From Artocarpus heterophyllus (lineage: Eukaryota > Streptophyta > Magnoliopsida > Rosales > Moraceae), in assembly GCA_025403435.1 (NCBI GenBank), contig CM046338.1, positions 18,947,399-19,011,398 of the forward strand: a DNA stretch of 64,000 nt. The letters run 5' to 3'. Position 1 is the first letter of the stretch. Each line of letters opens with the position of its first letter. Under the pieces are notes generated by a model. That model saw only the letters and a program-made list of their open reading frames with translations, ran no database searches and had not been told where the DNA came from. Shown piece by piece: positions 10,368 through 22,380 of this stretch. Position numbers and translations under genes: made by a program.

Positions 10368-12407
10368 ATGGCATCATCACCTAGAGGGAGAGCCAACATT
10401 TCACATTTGGTGATCAACGAAGAAGAACAATTTAATGATCCACTGGAAGAAATTGGAGTTGACTTGCTATCTCAAGTTGATGGCTCCTCTGAAGTCACTC
10501 GTAAGGGCAAAAGGAAAATTCAACAAACTTCATCAGTTTGGAATTACTTTGATCTCGTAACACGTACAAACGAGCATGGTGCAACAGAAGAGTGCGCAAT
10601 TTGCAAAGTATGCAAATAAGACTACACAGGTAAATCCTCTTCTGGCACTAGTCACTTAGAGAGGCATCACAAAAAATGCGAAGCTAAGCATGGTGTAGGT
10701 GGTGTTGATTGTCCTCAACAAACACTTCAATTTAGCCCTGATGGTAGTGTTACCAATTGGTCATATGACCAACAAAGAGCTAGAGAATGGCATGCTAGAT
10801 ATTTGGCTAGTGCTCAACAACCAATTAGTCTTGCTGATGATCCCGCCTTTGAGGAGTACATTCAAAATGCCTATAATCCACAATATAGGTGTGTTTCAAG
10901 AACTACCACAAGAGCTGACACTATGAAAGTTTTTCATTTGATGAGGGAAAAGTTAGTAACTAAATTTAATTCATTCACTGCATCTATTGCATGCACATCT
11001 GATTTGTGGGAAGGTCGTACCAAAACTAGTTATATCTGTGTAACTACACATTATGTGGATAAAGATTGGTCTTTTCAAAAAAGATTAATTGCGTTTCGAC
11101 TAATGCCTTATCCGCATGATGCCAAGGCCATTCATGATGTCATCATGGAAGTTTTGATTTTTATGGCATTAAAGAAAAGGTTTTGAGCATCACATTTGAT
11201 AATGCATATGCTAATACTGCTGCTATTAACCTTTTCAAAACAACATTGAGACCACAACATGGCGAAACACTTTTTCACCAAAGATGTGCTTGTCATATTA
11301 TTAACTTGTGTGTTCAAGATGGCATGAAATTTTTTCAAGGTTATTTGGAAAATATTCAAATGGCCTTGGGTTACATAGCAAGTTCTGGCTCTCGAATTGA
11401 AGAGTTTGCTAAGCTTTGCAAGAGAGCAAGCATGAAACCCAGAAAACTTTCAACTGACATAGGACACCGGTGGAATTCAACATATTTGATGCTGAATGCA
11501 TGCCTACCATACAAAGAGGTCATAACCGTGTATTACAACTTAAAGAATCCAACTGAGCTGCTTCAAGAGTTTGATTGGCAAATTGCTTCATGCTTTTACA
11601 ATTTCTTAAAGATTTTTTATGAAGCCACTCTCTAACTCTCAGGTGTGTACTATCCCACCTCTCCTCATGCATTACATAAGTTGTACGACATTGCGGCAAC
11701 CTTCAATATGCATAGAGATTTTGACATGTTTAAGGAATCTGTTGAGTTCATGGAACAAAAATTCAAAAAATATTGGGAGCGTGTTCCACCATTGTATTGC
11801 ATAGCTGCTGTATTGGATCCTAGAGTTAAATTAGCTGGTGTTGAATATTTGCTTAAGGGTATAGGGGAAAAATTAAAAGTACATTCTGACATCATAACCA
11901 TTCAAAATGTGCAAGCAAAAGTTAACAATATATTTACTGCATATAATGAAAAATATGGAGGAGGCCAAACAATATCCCCTGCACCTTTAGCAAATACTAC
12001 TTCTGTACCACATGGTTCTTCATGGGCAAGTATGATTAGCTACACCGGATTTCGTTTCGATGCATTGTCTACATCTTCAACAAGCAGTGAATTGAAAAAC
12101 TATCTAGAAACAAATTTTGCGGCATTCATTTTCAATGAGCAAGGTGGTGGCCATGATTTCAATAAGTTTGATCTTTTGTCATTTTGGAGATCACAGTCAA
12201 GAACTTTTACTGTGCTCTCTAAAATGGCTTGTGATATACTAACCATACCAGTATCCACAATTGCAAGTGAACAAGTATTTAGTTACAGTGGTAGAGTACT
12301 TGATGAAAGGCGGATTTCGTATGAGTGACGATATTCTGTAAGCAATAATGTGCGTCAAAGATTGGGAGGATGCTCGTAGAAGAAGCCAAGAAGTTCAAGA
12401 TGATTAG
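10368..12407 (+). pseudogene. hAT transposase with BED zinc finger, decayed
   Basis: The frame starts at ATG 10368 (MASSPRGRANISHLV) and can be followed for about 680 codons, normal for Ac-like transposases. In order it shows a BED-type finger (SSVWNYFDLV ... CAICKVCK ... TSHLERH, about residues 65-105), the central domain with CTSDLWEG, SITFDNA and DIGHRWNSTY, and the C-terminal hAT dimerisation domain (FDLLSFWRSQSRTFTVLSKM, IPVSTIASEQVFS). Lesions are a TAA inside the finger at 10617, a one-base frameshift near 11150, a TAA at 11633, a frameshift near 12315 and a TAA at 12339. Amino-acid similarity is otherwise continuous, so decay is moderate. Confidence 0.92.
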
Positions 12408-12724
12408 GTTGATGACTTTGAAAATTTGGACATTTCTGATACTCTCACTAGGAGTACTACGTTGTAATTAATTATGAACAATATTTTTTTATGTTTTTTT
12501 TTTGTTTTTAGTAATTTTGTAAACACCTAATGTATAATTATCCCGATTGTACTCTTTTTTCCTTATCAAGGTTTTGTCCCACTGGGTTTTCCTTGGAAAG
12601 GTTTTTAATGAGGCAATCGTAAATAAAATATGCTTTTTTATATTTCCCTTAACTATTCAAAATTTTATATTTATTAACTTGTTTAAAAATTTAAAAATTT
12701 AAAAATTAAAAATTACATGCTTAG

Positions 12725-12957
12725 ATGGGTTGGCCCATTTAAACCCATGATGGACCAAGATGAGTCGGCCCATTTAAGGCCCACGGAACGGCCCGACACG
12801 ACCCACGGCACGACCCATATAAAATTAACCCGCGGGCCAGACCGAACCAAGTTATTTTTAATATAGGCCGGCCCGACCCGGCCCACGAAAGTCATGAGCC
12901 GGGCCAGCCCGCAGGCGGCCGTGTAGGCCTAAGGAGAACGGGCCCGGCCCGTTCTTG
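12725..12957 (+). repeat. Right subterminal GGCCC/GGGCC array of the hAT element
   Basis: Dense GGCCC, GGCCCA and CGGCCCG blocks form a counterpart of the left array, running to within a few bases of the right terminal inverted repeat. Confidence 0.7.
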
Positions 12958-13188
12958 CAACAATAAGAAAAACATTGGTTATGTGCTTTTGGTGTCGCGT
13001 CAAATAGCATTTAGGGATAAATGAAAAAAAAAAATAAAAAGAAAAAACATAAAATCAACAGGGAAAAAAAAAGGTCCCAAAACCTGAAACTTGAAAGCAG
13101 CGGCCGCATATCTGATGACACTGGTGTCAAACACAGCCTGAAAGATCTCTCCAGTCTATCTTCGGCGATTTGCAGTCAGAGTCGGAGC

Positions 13189-13196
13189 TATATAAA
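13189..13196 (+). promoter_or_regulatory. TATA box of the ROMO1-like gene
   Basis: tatataaa lies 53 bp before the first codon, which predicts a short 5' leader of about 25-30 bases. It is only about 220 bp from the end of the hAT element, so most upstream promoter sequence would lie in this gap or beyond the element. Confidence 0.65.
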
Positions 13197-13248
13197 CATA
13201 CATTCATACATCTAAAAGCACAACAACTTTTTTTCTGAGATAATAATA

Positions 13249-15344
13249 ATGGCGAGGGACAGCTGCATGACTCGTGTGGCCGCCGGTGTTGCCGTCGGCG
13301 GAGCTGTTGGTGGCGCCGTCGGTAATTCTTTTCTCCTTCCTCCTCTTTTTCTATGAATTTCCTTTTTGATATATGATACATATTTGTGTGTTTATCTGTT
13401 ACAATATATTTTTTGTGTTTGTGTCATCGCTTTCCTGTGGTTTTAGTGGGTTTAGCTTTTTCTTGAATTCGAGGACTTATGAGTCGCATATTTGACCTTA
13501 AGTCTCATGGTTTTTTTTTTCTTTTATTATTTGCTCAATATTGATTATTGATATTGCCGAGGAGAAAATATTGTTTGGTGATTTCTGTGAAACCTTTAGG
13601 TGATTCATAAGGGGGAAAAAAGAAGAAGAAATTTGCATGAAAGAAGTTGGGTACCTTGTTTCAAGTTGTGCCTATGATTAGGTTCACTAGATATCTGAAA
13701 GACACTTAGATAATGGGTATTGTCTATTTTTCTGGATAACCATAATTTGACTTGGCTGTTATTTTATTCTATCTTCCAATTGCTGTAGTAGAATTGGGTA
13801 TCTCTAACAGACTCTCTACTATTTATGTGCAGAAGTGAACATTTTATAGAAGAAACATGGGAGGTTTTTCAATGAAGTTTTCTTTTGTTTGTTTGTCATT
13901 GTTTTTCAAGAGTGGAGTTTTGTTCTGTTAAGTATATTCGTGTTGGCAGCATTCCTCAGAGCTTTTCTGTTGATTGTTTTTGCATTGCGGTGCCATTTTG
14001 AATTAGGAATTACATTTATGAGAAGACAGGTTAAATGTATGCTAAGAGGTGGAGTTGCAATGTAAAATGGGCAGGAAGTAGACTGATGTTCTTATATCTC
14101 TAGATCTGAGCAGAACATAGTAGATGTATTGCATTGGGAGGCTGTCCAATCCTCTGCACTTAACTTAAAAGAAGATTTTTTTTTTTTTTTTCTTATTGAG
14201 AAGTAAAAAAGGTTCAACTTTTCATTACTTTTATCTTGTCTAGAACGTTACATCTATGCTGGGTTTCTGTGCACGTTCTTGTTAGTTATTCTTTCATTGC
14301 TTGGAGTTAGCCTAGTTTGATATCTAATTCTTTTTTTTTTTAATGAATTTTTATCTGATAATAACTTTATATATCCAGGTGCTGTATATGGAACATATGA
14401 GGCTATTAGGTACAAGGTATACAATCTGATCTGCCTCCTGAACTTCAACTCATGATGTTATACTGACTCCTAAGTTGGCTCTTATTCTTTTTTGCACAAG
14501 AGGTTAGATGAAGCTTAAAATTGATCATATGGTAGCTTCAGTGAAGCTTTTTTGCTGTTATTGTCTTTCTACGATGGAAGGAACAATATATATAGCCTTT
14601 TGGACATTATACTTTAGAGCCTTACTATGAAAACAGGCAGGAGGAATCTGAACATCTATAACGACTTATGGGGCTCTATATTTGTTAAAACTTGTCCTGG
14701 ACTTTGTAAATTGTTGGAAAAGCTGAAAAGAAATTTCGACCCAACACAATAAAGTTGCAATTGGGTTTTATGGGTTGTGATACAGTTGGAACTCGAAATT
14801 AATTGGTTTGTTATTTGATTAAACAAAGCTCAACTTCAAGTTGTAGGATAAATTAGGGTGAGATCTTCAAATCTGCAATCCATACTATTAAAATTCAATA
14901 ATCTTAAAATGGTGTGATTCTAGGGTTGAAGAAGGAATTGCTGAAAGGAAGAGGTCTTTAAGTTGAGGCGGTTGACTTTATTGGGAAAAAAAATAGCTCT
15001 GTTGTTCTAGAGCTGTTTACAGAACCTTTAACATAAAAAAGATGAACCAGGCTGGTGTAATGACTTAATTCTTTTCCTCCTGGATTTATGTTACTTGCAT
15101 TATCTGCTAGTAGTTACACTATATGCTGCCTTCTCTTTGTGTTGTTACACTCTAACTCTAGCTTAAGATTTAAATTTAAAGGGAAAATAAGGAATATTTT
15201 ATGCATTTACGTATTCGTTGCAAAATGCAGGTCCCGGGATTACTGAAGATCAGATACATCGGACAAACAACACTTGGCAGTGCAGCTATTTTTGGACTCT
15301 TTCTGGGTGCTGGGAGCTTAATACATTGTGGGAAGTCCTATTAA
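13249..15344 (+). CDS. ROMO1/MGR2-family mitochondrial inner-membrane protein, three exons
   Basis: The exons are 13249-13321, 14379-14416 and 15231-15344. Both introns have GT..AG borders and the phases join exactly, giving 74 residues. The product starts MARDSCMTRVAAGVAVGGAV, contains GAVYGTYEAIRYK, then the exon-3 core VPGLLKIRYIGQTTLGSAA, and ends LFLGAGSLIHCGKSY. The two short hydrophobic glycine-rich helices (roughly residues 10-28 and 52-70) with a basic loop between them fit the ROMO1/MGR2 family. In yeast Mgr2 this is a lateral gate-keeper of the TIM23 protein import channel; in animals ROMO1 affects reactive oxygen species. Size and helix layout match plant members. The gene is too fragmented by introns to show as a long ORF. 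No lesion is visible. Confidence 0.93.
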
Positions 15345-16200
15345 GCTCTTTTTACTCTATTTTTGGCGTACTAGAATGAACTAAATTCCGTTTCATTAAC
15401 AAGTTAATGGCGTCCTACTGCAGTGTCATATTGCGTATAAAGATGATGAGTCTGGGTGACCAGTTTTTGTTTGAGTGTGCTCTGTTATTTTATTTGGTCA
15501 TGGTGTAGTTTCATAGCCATGAATGTTGCATCCTTTTCCCCCTTTTTGTTGATGAAATTTTATTAGTTTGACTTCTTTCGTAATTCCCTTCAAGCTTTGG
15601 TAGTGTTCATTTCTTTTTTAAAGACCTTTGGGGCTGCATCACTCCCTTTCAAAGATTACACAAATATCCGTAGCTAAATCATGATTTTTGATTTTTTCCG
15701 AAGAATTAAGGGATAAAATTCGGTATTAATAACCATCTTTGGAGAAGTATCAAGAATGCAATTTACAATTTTCTTATTTTTTAATTTGAGGCTATTTTGG
15801 ACAATTTTTGAGTGAAAATTGAAAATTAATTAGAAAAAGTGTAAATTTATGTGTTAAATCTAATATGAAGATACACATTTGATGAGTTAAAAAATCAAAA
15901 GTATAATATTTGAATAAACTTATAAAATATAGGGCATAAAAAAGTAAACAACCCATAGTATTCAACCCAAGCCATTATTTTTGCTCAAATAGCACTGTTA
16001 TAATTATATAAGCAAACACATGGAAGTAAGACATACAAAGGGGTTATCTGCTTCCTCCAACTCCAAAAAAAAAAAAAAAAGACAAACGACAACAGCAACA
16101 ACAAGCTTTTTACCTGCATAAAACCGGACAGCACGTCACCGGTCTTGGGATTGTTTTTGTCCCCTTTCAACCCTCTAGTTACTACTTATGCACCACACTT
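15345..16200 (+). other. 3' untranslated region of ROMO1-like gene, then AT-rich intergenic DNA
   Basis: The first ~250 bases look like transcript tail (T-rich with mixed sequence). Beyond about 15660 no gene or repeat boundary is recognised. A 16-base A run lies near 16066. Confidence 0.35.
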
Positions 16201-16212
16201 TGCAATTTCACC

Positions 16213-16460
16213 CAACTATGTCAATGCCATGATTTTATCTCCTTGAATATCTCCCTTCAAGGATAGCCTGAGCTCTAACAAGCTTGTTCTCAACTTCGAG
16301 GACGGTAGAATCGTCATAAGCTTGTTTGTTGACCACAACGCTCGCCTATTGGAGGCTCGACCAACCGTAGAGCAAAGTGCCTTGTATCTCCGGCCATTTC
16401 TGATGGTTATATGCCCTGCTGCTGATGTTGTTGCCACAATAGCTTCCAACCTCAATGCCT
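16213..16460 (-). pseudogene. Unidentified degenerate coding remnant
   Basis: On the minus strand the frame from about 16460 reads AGIEVGSYCGNNISSRAYNH, then KWPEIQGTLLYGWSSL, a stop, and VVVNKQAYDDSTVLEVENKL followed by VRAQAILEGRYSRR and another stop. The amino-acid texture is protein-like in this frame and not in the overlapping open frame on the same strand. I do not recognise the family. GC content is higher than in the flanks. It may be a truncated gene copy lying just outside the outer copia element. Confidence 0.3.
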
Positions 16461-16980
16461 GCTAGTTTCGCGTTAGAAAAGACAACCATTTTTTGTCATG
16501 AGTTTTGAGAGAAGCGACATAATTTAGCCGACCAACTTTTACCAACATTCTTCTATGTTGAAAATGTGATCATAACCATGCCGCTCAAGTTCATCTGTCG
16601 AAGATCAGAGCCGAAGAAGACCCTGGAGAGTTCCATGATGTGGTTAACAGTGATTTCACCACCGTGCATCGATTGCGCATAACGGCATCAGTTCCACAAA
16701 TTTCTGCAAGTGGTAGAATGATTAAAATAAAAGGTTTTAATGATTACGCAAAAGTAGGAAACTGTATAAATAACAGATCATTGATCCCTTTGATATTTTT
16801 TACTATGTTTGTGAACAAATTTATGGTACATGGATGTTTAACTGACTCTATTGGTGAAATTGGGTTTCAGTTGAGGGTATGAAAGTTTAAATTGAGGGGG
16901 AAAAGAAACACCAAAACTAACTTTCAATGTATTGAACTGCGAAATTTCAAATTATTTTATGTTCAGCAAGGAGAAGCATT

Positions 16981-17546
16981 TGCTAGATTTATATGATATT
17001 AACACCAAATAAAGATGATCAAAACAAACAATCTAGCAATTAATATGAAAATAACACAATTTTAATAGAGTTGGAGCATATATAAAAAGATGGTAATGAG
17101 ATTACCTCCGTCATTTGGCAGTGGATATGCGTCACCCATGCTCGACGGAAAATGCCAAAATTTGGCCGGAATTCGGTTTGCAAGCTAAGATCACAAGAGA
17201 GAAAACCTCTAGTCCTCCTCTTCCCACAATGTGTATCACCCCGATCGACCCACACACACAACTCACAAAAAATCTGTTATGCTATATATAGAAAGTGATC
17301 CCGGATGGGCTTTTTACAAAGAACAATGGAAGAGAGTATTTAGCCTAATAAGCTGACCAAATACTATGAGAGGGAACCCATAGGCCGCAAACTGATCAAT
17401 AAAAGGAGTATCCGTTCCATTAAGGCCTAATATTTAACATAAATGCATTAACAAATTAGCATTAACAAAGTTGTCCACAATATGCTTTTGTTCATATTTG
17501 AGTGAATTATTATGATTATAGAAATTTATACAAAAATATTCTAACA
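16981..17546 (-). repeat. 3' LTR of the outer copia element
   Basis: On the plus strand it runs from tgctagattt to ttctaaca. About 370 bp (17180-17546) align with 27797-28188. A TATA-like tatatatag lies at about 17283. The tract following it on the plus strand (tcactcacttgg) is the reverse of a copia polypurine tract. Confidence 0.65.
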
Positions 17547-17949
17547 ATCACTCACTTGGACGATATAATCATACAACAACATTCACTCTGTCATAGAACA
17601 TCGACCGACAAGAATCTCGTACAACAAACTTATAGTCAAACTAATTATGCATAACATTATATTGATAGGATATAAGTATTACACATAATTGGCACTAGAG
17701 ATGCATTGCAACAACTTGAGACAAATAACTAAATATATGGATCTAACAACAATGCATATATTGAGACTAATAACTAAATGTCTCATTTTGCAAACTTCTT
17801 ACTTTACTAACCCAAACATATGTGTCAATACAACACTGTACATAAAGTGACAAAGATCCTCAAACATGCATGTATTGTATAAAACATAAGCAATCTTTAT
17901 TAATAACAACATGTCACATATAATAGACAATAAACTCTCACTAACTCAA

Positions 17950-18150
17950 CACAAGTATAGCCTCCTCTGGGCAGTATGTTCTTCAAACACATAACAAGTG
18001 GATTTGCCAACATGTTATTCGTAGACGTGTTTTCAACAGCAACGAGGCCTCCTACATCTTTCTCTTTAACAAAATGGAACTTATTATCAATATAGTTGAG
18101 CGAATGCTCTTATTGTTCTAAGAGAAAGATTGTTGCGGAACTATCATAAA
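17950..18150 (-). pseudogene. Copia RNase H remnant of the outer element
   Basis: The minus frame reads LNYIDNKFHFVKEKD, then ENTSTNNMLANPLVMCLKNI. This is a recognisable, decayed version of the end of copia RNase H (the HIDxKYHFxRE segment and the following LAD-LTK segment). The nested element begins 240 bp downstream on the plus-strand map. Confidence 0.6.
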
Positions 18151-18388
18151 TAGTTTCAGTTAGTAGAAATAGAGTCAACAACTCATATGCTAAAACAAGA
18201 TTCCATAACCACATCACTTAAGTAGCCTCATAACACCCCACATGCGCCCCAACCAAAGCAGAAGAAGCTATGAGTGTCTATCAGATACTTATCGACAAAA
18301 TAGTCCCTCCTCCCATCACAAAAACATATCCAAACATGCATATTTTATCATTTAGGTAGCCTACTTAATTGACGTTACAAGATCCAAC

Positions 18389-18802
18389 TGTAAACATAAA
18401 CGAATTCTAATATGCTATAAACTGTATGTATATCAAGAATTGAAACGGAAGCGTGAAAATATTTCTTACTTACCTCCGGCCATTGCTATGTGAATCAACT
18501 GTGTTCTACGAGCGTACAGTGGCTGCCTCTCTTGAGAGCTTCTAAGTTCTCAAGAAACTCAACTGATGGTGTTGGTTATTAAAGAGTTTTTTTGAACTTG
18601 GGGACCCAAGATTTTGTTCAAGACACGAACAAAATTTTGTGTTTCTCTACTGCAAAAAAATCCTTCCATCGAGGATTATTATACAGCCACAAAACAACAG
18701 TTACCATGGCGTTTTAATGGGCATAAATATGAGGCCAATAATTGCAACAAATTAAATTGGTTTCAATTGTTTGGAAACCGTTAAAAAGGAAAAACTGTTA
18801 CA
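18389..18802 (-). repeat. 3' LTR of the inner copia element (414 bp)
   Basis: In plus-strand view it begins tgtaaacataaac and ends aaaactgttaca. It aligns end to end with 24618-25032. Confidence 0.95.
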
Positions 18803-18815
18803 TTCTCCCACTTGG
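18803..18815 (-). promoter_or_regulatory. Polypurine tract of the inner copia element
   Basis: On the minus strand it reads CCAAGTGGGAGAA, directly next to the LTR start TGTAACAG. Confidence 0.85.
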
Positions 18816-19104
18816 TCTCCATATTTATCCTTATATCCATTAAACCCAAACTTTCAGGAAACAAATACATGAATCATGGCGATTCTCTAAATTATGAGTA
18901 TTATCTTCCATGTATTACAATGTATTATTTCTCAGACTTTTTTCCTTACATGGTAACTTAACTTTATGAATAAACCCAATGTTTATTCTTGGTCCTACTA
19001 TATGTGAATTTTCTCCAATAACTTAATGCGCAAAACAAATATGAGAAAACATCACAACTGAATAAGAGTTTCATTAAGACTATAAATTGTATATACAAAC
19101 AAAT

Positions 19105-19581
19105 TTACATTATGGAACCAAGTCCCATCTGTACAACATGATCCTTTAATGACTTCAGTGGCATTCCTTTTGTCAGAGGATCTGCGATCATCAATTCAGT
19201 GCTTATATGCTCAATGACCACTTTATTTTCCTTAATGCGTTCCCTTATGGCTAAGTACTTAATGTCGATATGTTTACTTCGACTGCCACTCTTATTATTC
19301 TTAGCCATAAAGACAGCAGCTGAATTGTCACAATGTATCATTAATGGCCTAGACACAGAATCTACAATTCTAAGGCCTGTCATGAAACTCTTTAACCATA
19401 CACCATGCGAAGTAGCCTCAAAACAAGAAACGAACTCTGCCTCCATTGTAGAAGTAGCAACCAACGTTTGCTTTCCACTCCTCCAAGATACAGCTCCTCC
19501 GGCTAGCATGAAAATATAACCTGAAGTTGATTTTCTCGAATCAACACAGCCAGCAAAGTCTGAATCAGAGTAGCCAATCAC
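19105..19581 (-). pseudogene. Copia RNase H domain (inner element)
   Basis: The frame is open over 158 codons and is shifted relative to the upstream reverse transcriptase part. Visible motifs are IGYSDSDFAGC, STSGYIFMLAGGAVSW, the catalytic-region TSTMEAEF and HCDNSAAV, and SKHIDIKYLAIRERIKEN. The end ADPLTKGMP is typical of the copia polyprotein. A stop plus frameshift at 19584-19586 separates it from the preceding segment. Confidence 0.9.
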
Positions 19582-20944
19582 CTCTAGAAGTCAGTTCGCC
19601 TATACATAAGCATGTAATCCTTTGTACCTTGAAGGTACCTCATCACTTTCTTTGCAGCCCTCCAGTGGTCAATGCTTGGGTTACTTTGATATCTTCTCAA
19701 TATTCCCACAGCAAATGCAATGTCAGGTCTTGTACAGACTTGAGCATACATAAGGCTTCCAACAGCTGAAGCATAAGGAATGTTGCTCATTTGAACTTTC
19801 TCGAAATCATTCCTTGGACATTGGTTCAAACTGAACTTATCACCCTTCACAATGGGTGCTACACTTGGTGAACAATCTTTCATCCAAAATCTATCTAAGA
19901 CTTTATTGATATAGGTTTCCTGCGATAGTCCCAAAATGCATCAAGATCTATCCCTATGGATCTTTATGTCAATGACATAAGATGCCTCACCCATATCCTT
20001 CATATCAAAGTTCTTAGAAAGGAATTGTTTCACCTCATATATAAACCCCTTGTCATTGGTTACAAGAAGGATATCATCCACATATAAAACAAGGAAACAA
20101 ATCTTGCTCCCACTGACCTTCTGGTATATACATTGATCTATGATGTTCTCTTCAAAACCAAATAAAGTGATGACATCGTAGAATTTCAAATACCATTTAC
20201 GGGAAGCCTGTTTCAAACCACATATGGATTTCTTGAGTTTGCATACCAATTGCTCACCATTACTAGAGGAGAATCCTTTAGGTTGTTTCATATAAACCTC
20301 TTCCTCTAGATCACCATTGAGGAATGCCGTTTTCACATCCATCTGATGTAACTCAAAATCAAAATGAGCTACTAATGCCACGATCATACGAAGGGAGTCT
20401 TTTTTAGATACGGGAGAAAAAGTCTCAGTGCAATCTATACCCTCCCTTTGAGTGAATCCTTTAGCAACGAGTCATGCCTTATGTCTCTCAATGTTGCCTA
20501 ATGAGTCTTTCTTTGTCTTCAAGACCCATTTGCATCCAATGACTTTTACACCGTCAGGCAACTTGACAAGATCCCAGACTCCATTAGATGACATAGAGTT
20601 CATCTCATCTTTCATGGCATCATACCACAAGTTAGATTCCTTACAACTCATGGCTTGTGAAAACGTTTCTAGATCATTTTTGGCTCCTATGTTGTAGTCA
20701 GACTCTTGTAGAAACACAATATAGTCACTAGGAATGGCTGATTGCCTTACTCTAGTAGATCTCCTTAATGCTGATTCAACATTCTCTTGAGGAGCATGTT
20801 GATCATCTGGCTGTTCAACTGGATCTACTACTTCTTGATCAGCAATCCGTGGAACTTGAATGACTAGCTGTTGTTCAACACGCATTTGAACTGTAGATGT
20901 GTCGCGTATAACAATCACTCTATCATATGAAGTGGAAGCTTGAG
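19582..20944 (-). pseudogene. Copia reverse transcriptase domain (inner element)
   Basis: In minus order this holds the linker after integrase (RRSTRVRQ, then EMNSMSSNGVWDLVKLPDGV), a TGA at 20472 where an arginine codon is expected, LHQMDVKTAFLNGDLEEEVY, the catalytic LYVDDILLV and a TGA at 19941. Beyond that stop comes the thumb/connection with SAVGSLMYAQVCTRPDIAFA and HWRAAKKVMRYLQGTKDY. All pieces except the last boundary are in one frame. Confidence 0.92.
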
Positions 20945-22380
20945 CATGTATGATCTTTCTCTGGAACGGTGTTCCAGAATCGATCGCTCCCACTGATCAA
21001 GTCATTCTCAAGAAATTTCGCATTCCTTGATTCCACAAACCTAGTGGTATGTGATGGACAATAAAATATGTATCCCTTAGACCGTTCAGCATATCCAACG
21101 AAATACCCACTTATGGTCCTTGGGTCTAGCTTCTTTTCTTGTGGATTATAGACTCTCACTTCAGACGGGCATCCCCAAACGCGTATATATCGCAAACTCG
21201 GTTTCCAACCTTTCCATAACTCGAACGGTGTCTTTGAGACAGCTTTGGTTGGAACTCGGTTTAATATATACACAGCCGTCTTGAGAGCTTCAGTCCACAA
21301 AGACCTAGGAAGCTTGGAGCTGCTAAGCATGCTCCGCACCATATCCAACAATGTTCGGTTTCTTCTTTCTGCCACACCATTTTGATCTGGAGAACCAGGC
21401 ATAGTATATTGGGCAACTATCCCATGTTCTTGAAGAAATTTTGCAAATGGACGAGGCGCTTGTCCATCTTCGGTGTATCTACCATAGTATTCACCACCTC
21501 TATCAGATCTCACTATCTTTATTTGCTTACCACATTGTTTCTCTACTTCTGCCTTAAACACCTTAAAGGCATCTATAGCTTCATTTTTGTTATGAAGCAA
21601 GTAGAGATACATATATCGTGAGTAATCATCAATAAAAGTAATGAAATACTTTTGACCATACGCATCTATGTCTGGATTACAAATATCTGTATGTATGATC
21701 TCTAATATGTTTGAACTCCTCTTGGCACCTTTCTTTAACATATTGGTCTACTTTCCCTTTATGCAGTCCACACAAGTGTCAAAGTCAGTAAAATCTAGAG
21801 TACTAAGTACTCCATCATTCACTAATCTCTTTATTCTCTCAATAGAGATATGACACAATCTACGATGCCACAACATAGATGAATCTTCATTCATAACACA
21901 TCTCTTAATGCCAGCATTATCTTGAACATGCATAGAAGTATAAGAAGTTTTATCTTGTAAATTAATTTTGAAAAAACCATTTGACAATATACCATTTCTA
22001 ATAAGTTCAGATCTATAAAACAAACTAAATATAGTGTTTGAAAAATTAAAGAAAAATCTCAATGGTACAAGCCTTGAAACTGAAATTAAATTCCTAGAAA
22101 AACTAGGAATATAAAATGTCTTTTCTAATTTTAAAATAAAGCCACTAGATAAAACTAAATTGCATGTTCTGATAGCTTTTACATGTGAGCGCATCTTGTT
22201 GCCTGAATAGATGCACTGCTCACTTCCCACCGGCTTCCTTAGGCCTTGCAATCCCTGCAAGGAATTAGTGACATGGATTGAAGAACCGGAATCAATCCAC
22301 CACGTGTTATGTTCAACATCAACCATATTAGATTCATAACAAACAAGTGAGAATTGAGTACCTTTTTTGTCAAGCCATCT
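20945..22380 (-). pseudogene. Copia protease and integrase domains (inner element)
   Basis: After the gag stop, the protease appears as TWWIDSGSSIHVTNS. It is followed by the integrase zinc-binding segment (LWHRRLCHIS ... CVDCIKGK), a TAG at 21748 and the core with YFITFIDDYSR, IVRSDRGGEYYG and PDQNGVAERRNRTLLDM, the expected D-D-E arrangement. A frameshift near 20945 joins it to the reverse transcriptase frame. Confidence 0.92.

Larger units (their letters stand above)
8616..12965 (+). mobile_element. Complete hAT-superfamily DNA transposon (4350 bp), defective
   Basis: Both ends are defined by a perfect 8-bp target duplication agaaaaac (8608-8615 and 12966-12973). The terminal inverted repeats are imperfect: the left end begins TAGAGATGCAACAATGGGCC, and the right end read inward begins TATTGTTGCAAGAACGGGCC. 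The 8-bp duplication, the GGCCC-rich subterminal zones and a BED-finger/hAT-dimerisation transposase all identify the superfamily (Ac-like). The transposase frame carries at least five lesions, so the copy is dead on its own, but the intact ends could still be mobilised by another source of transposase. Confidence 0.95.
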
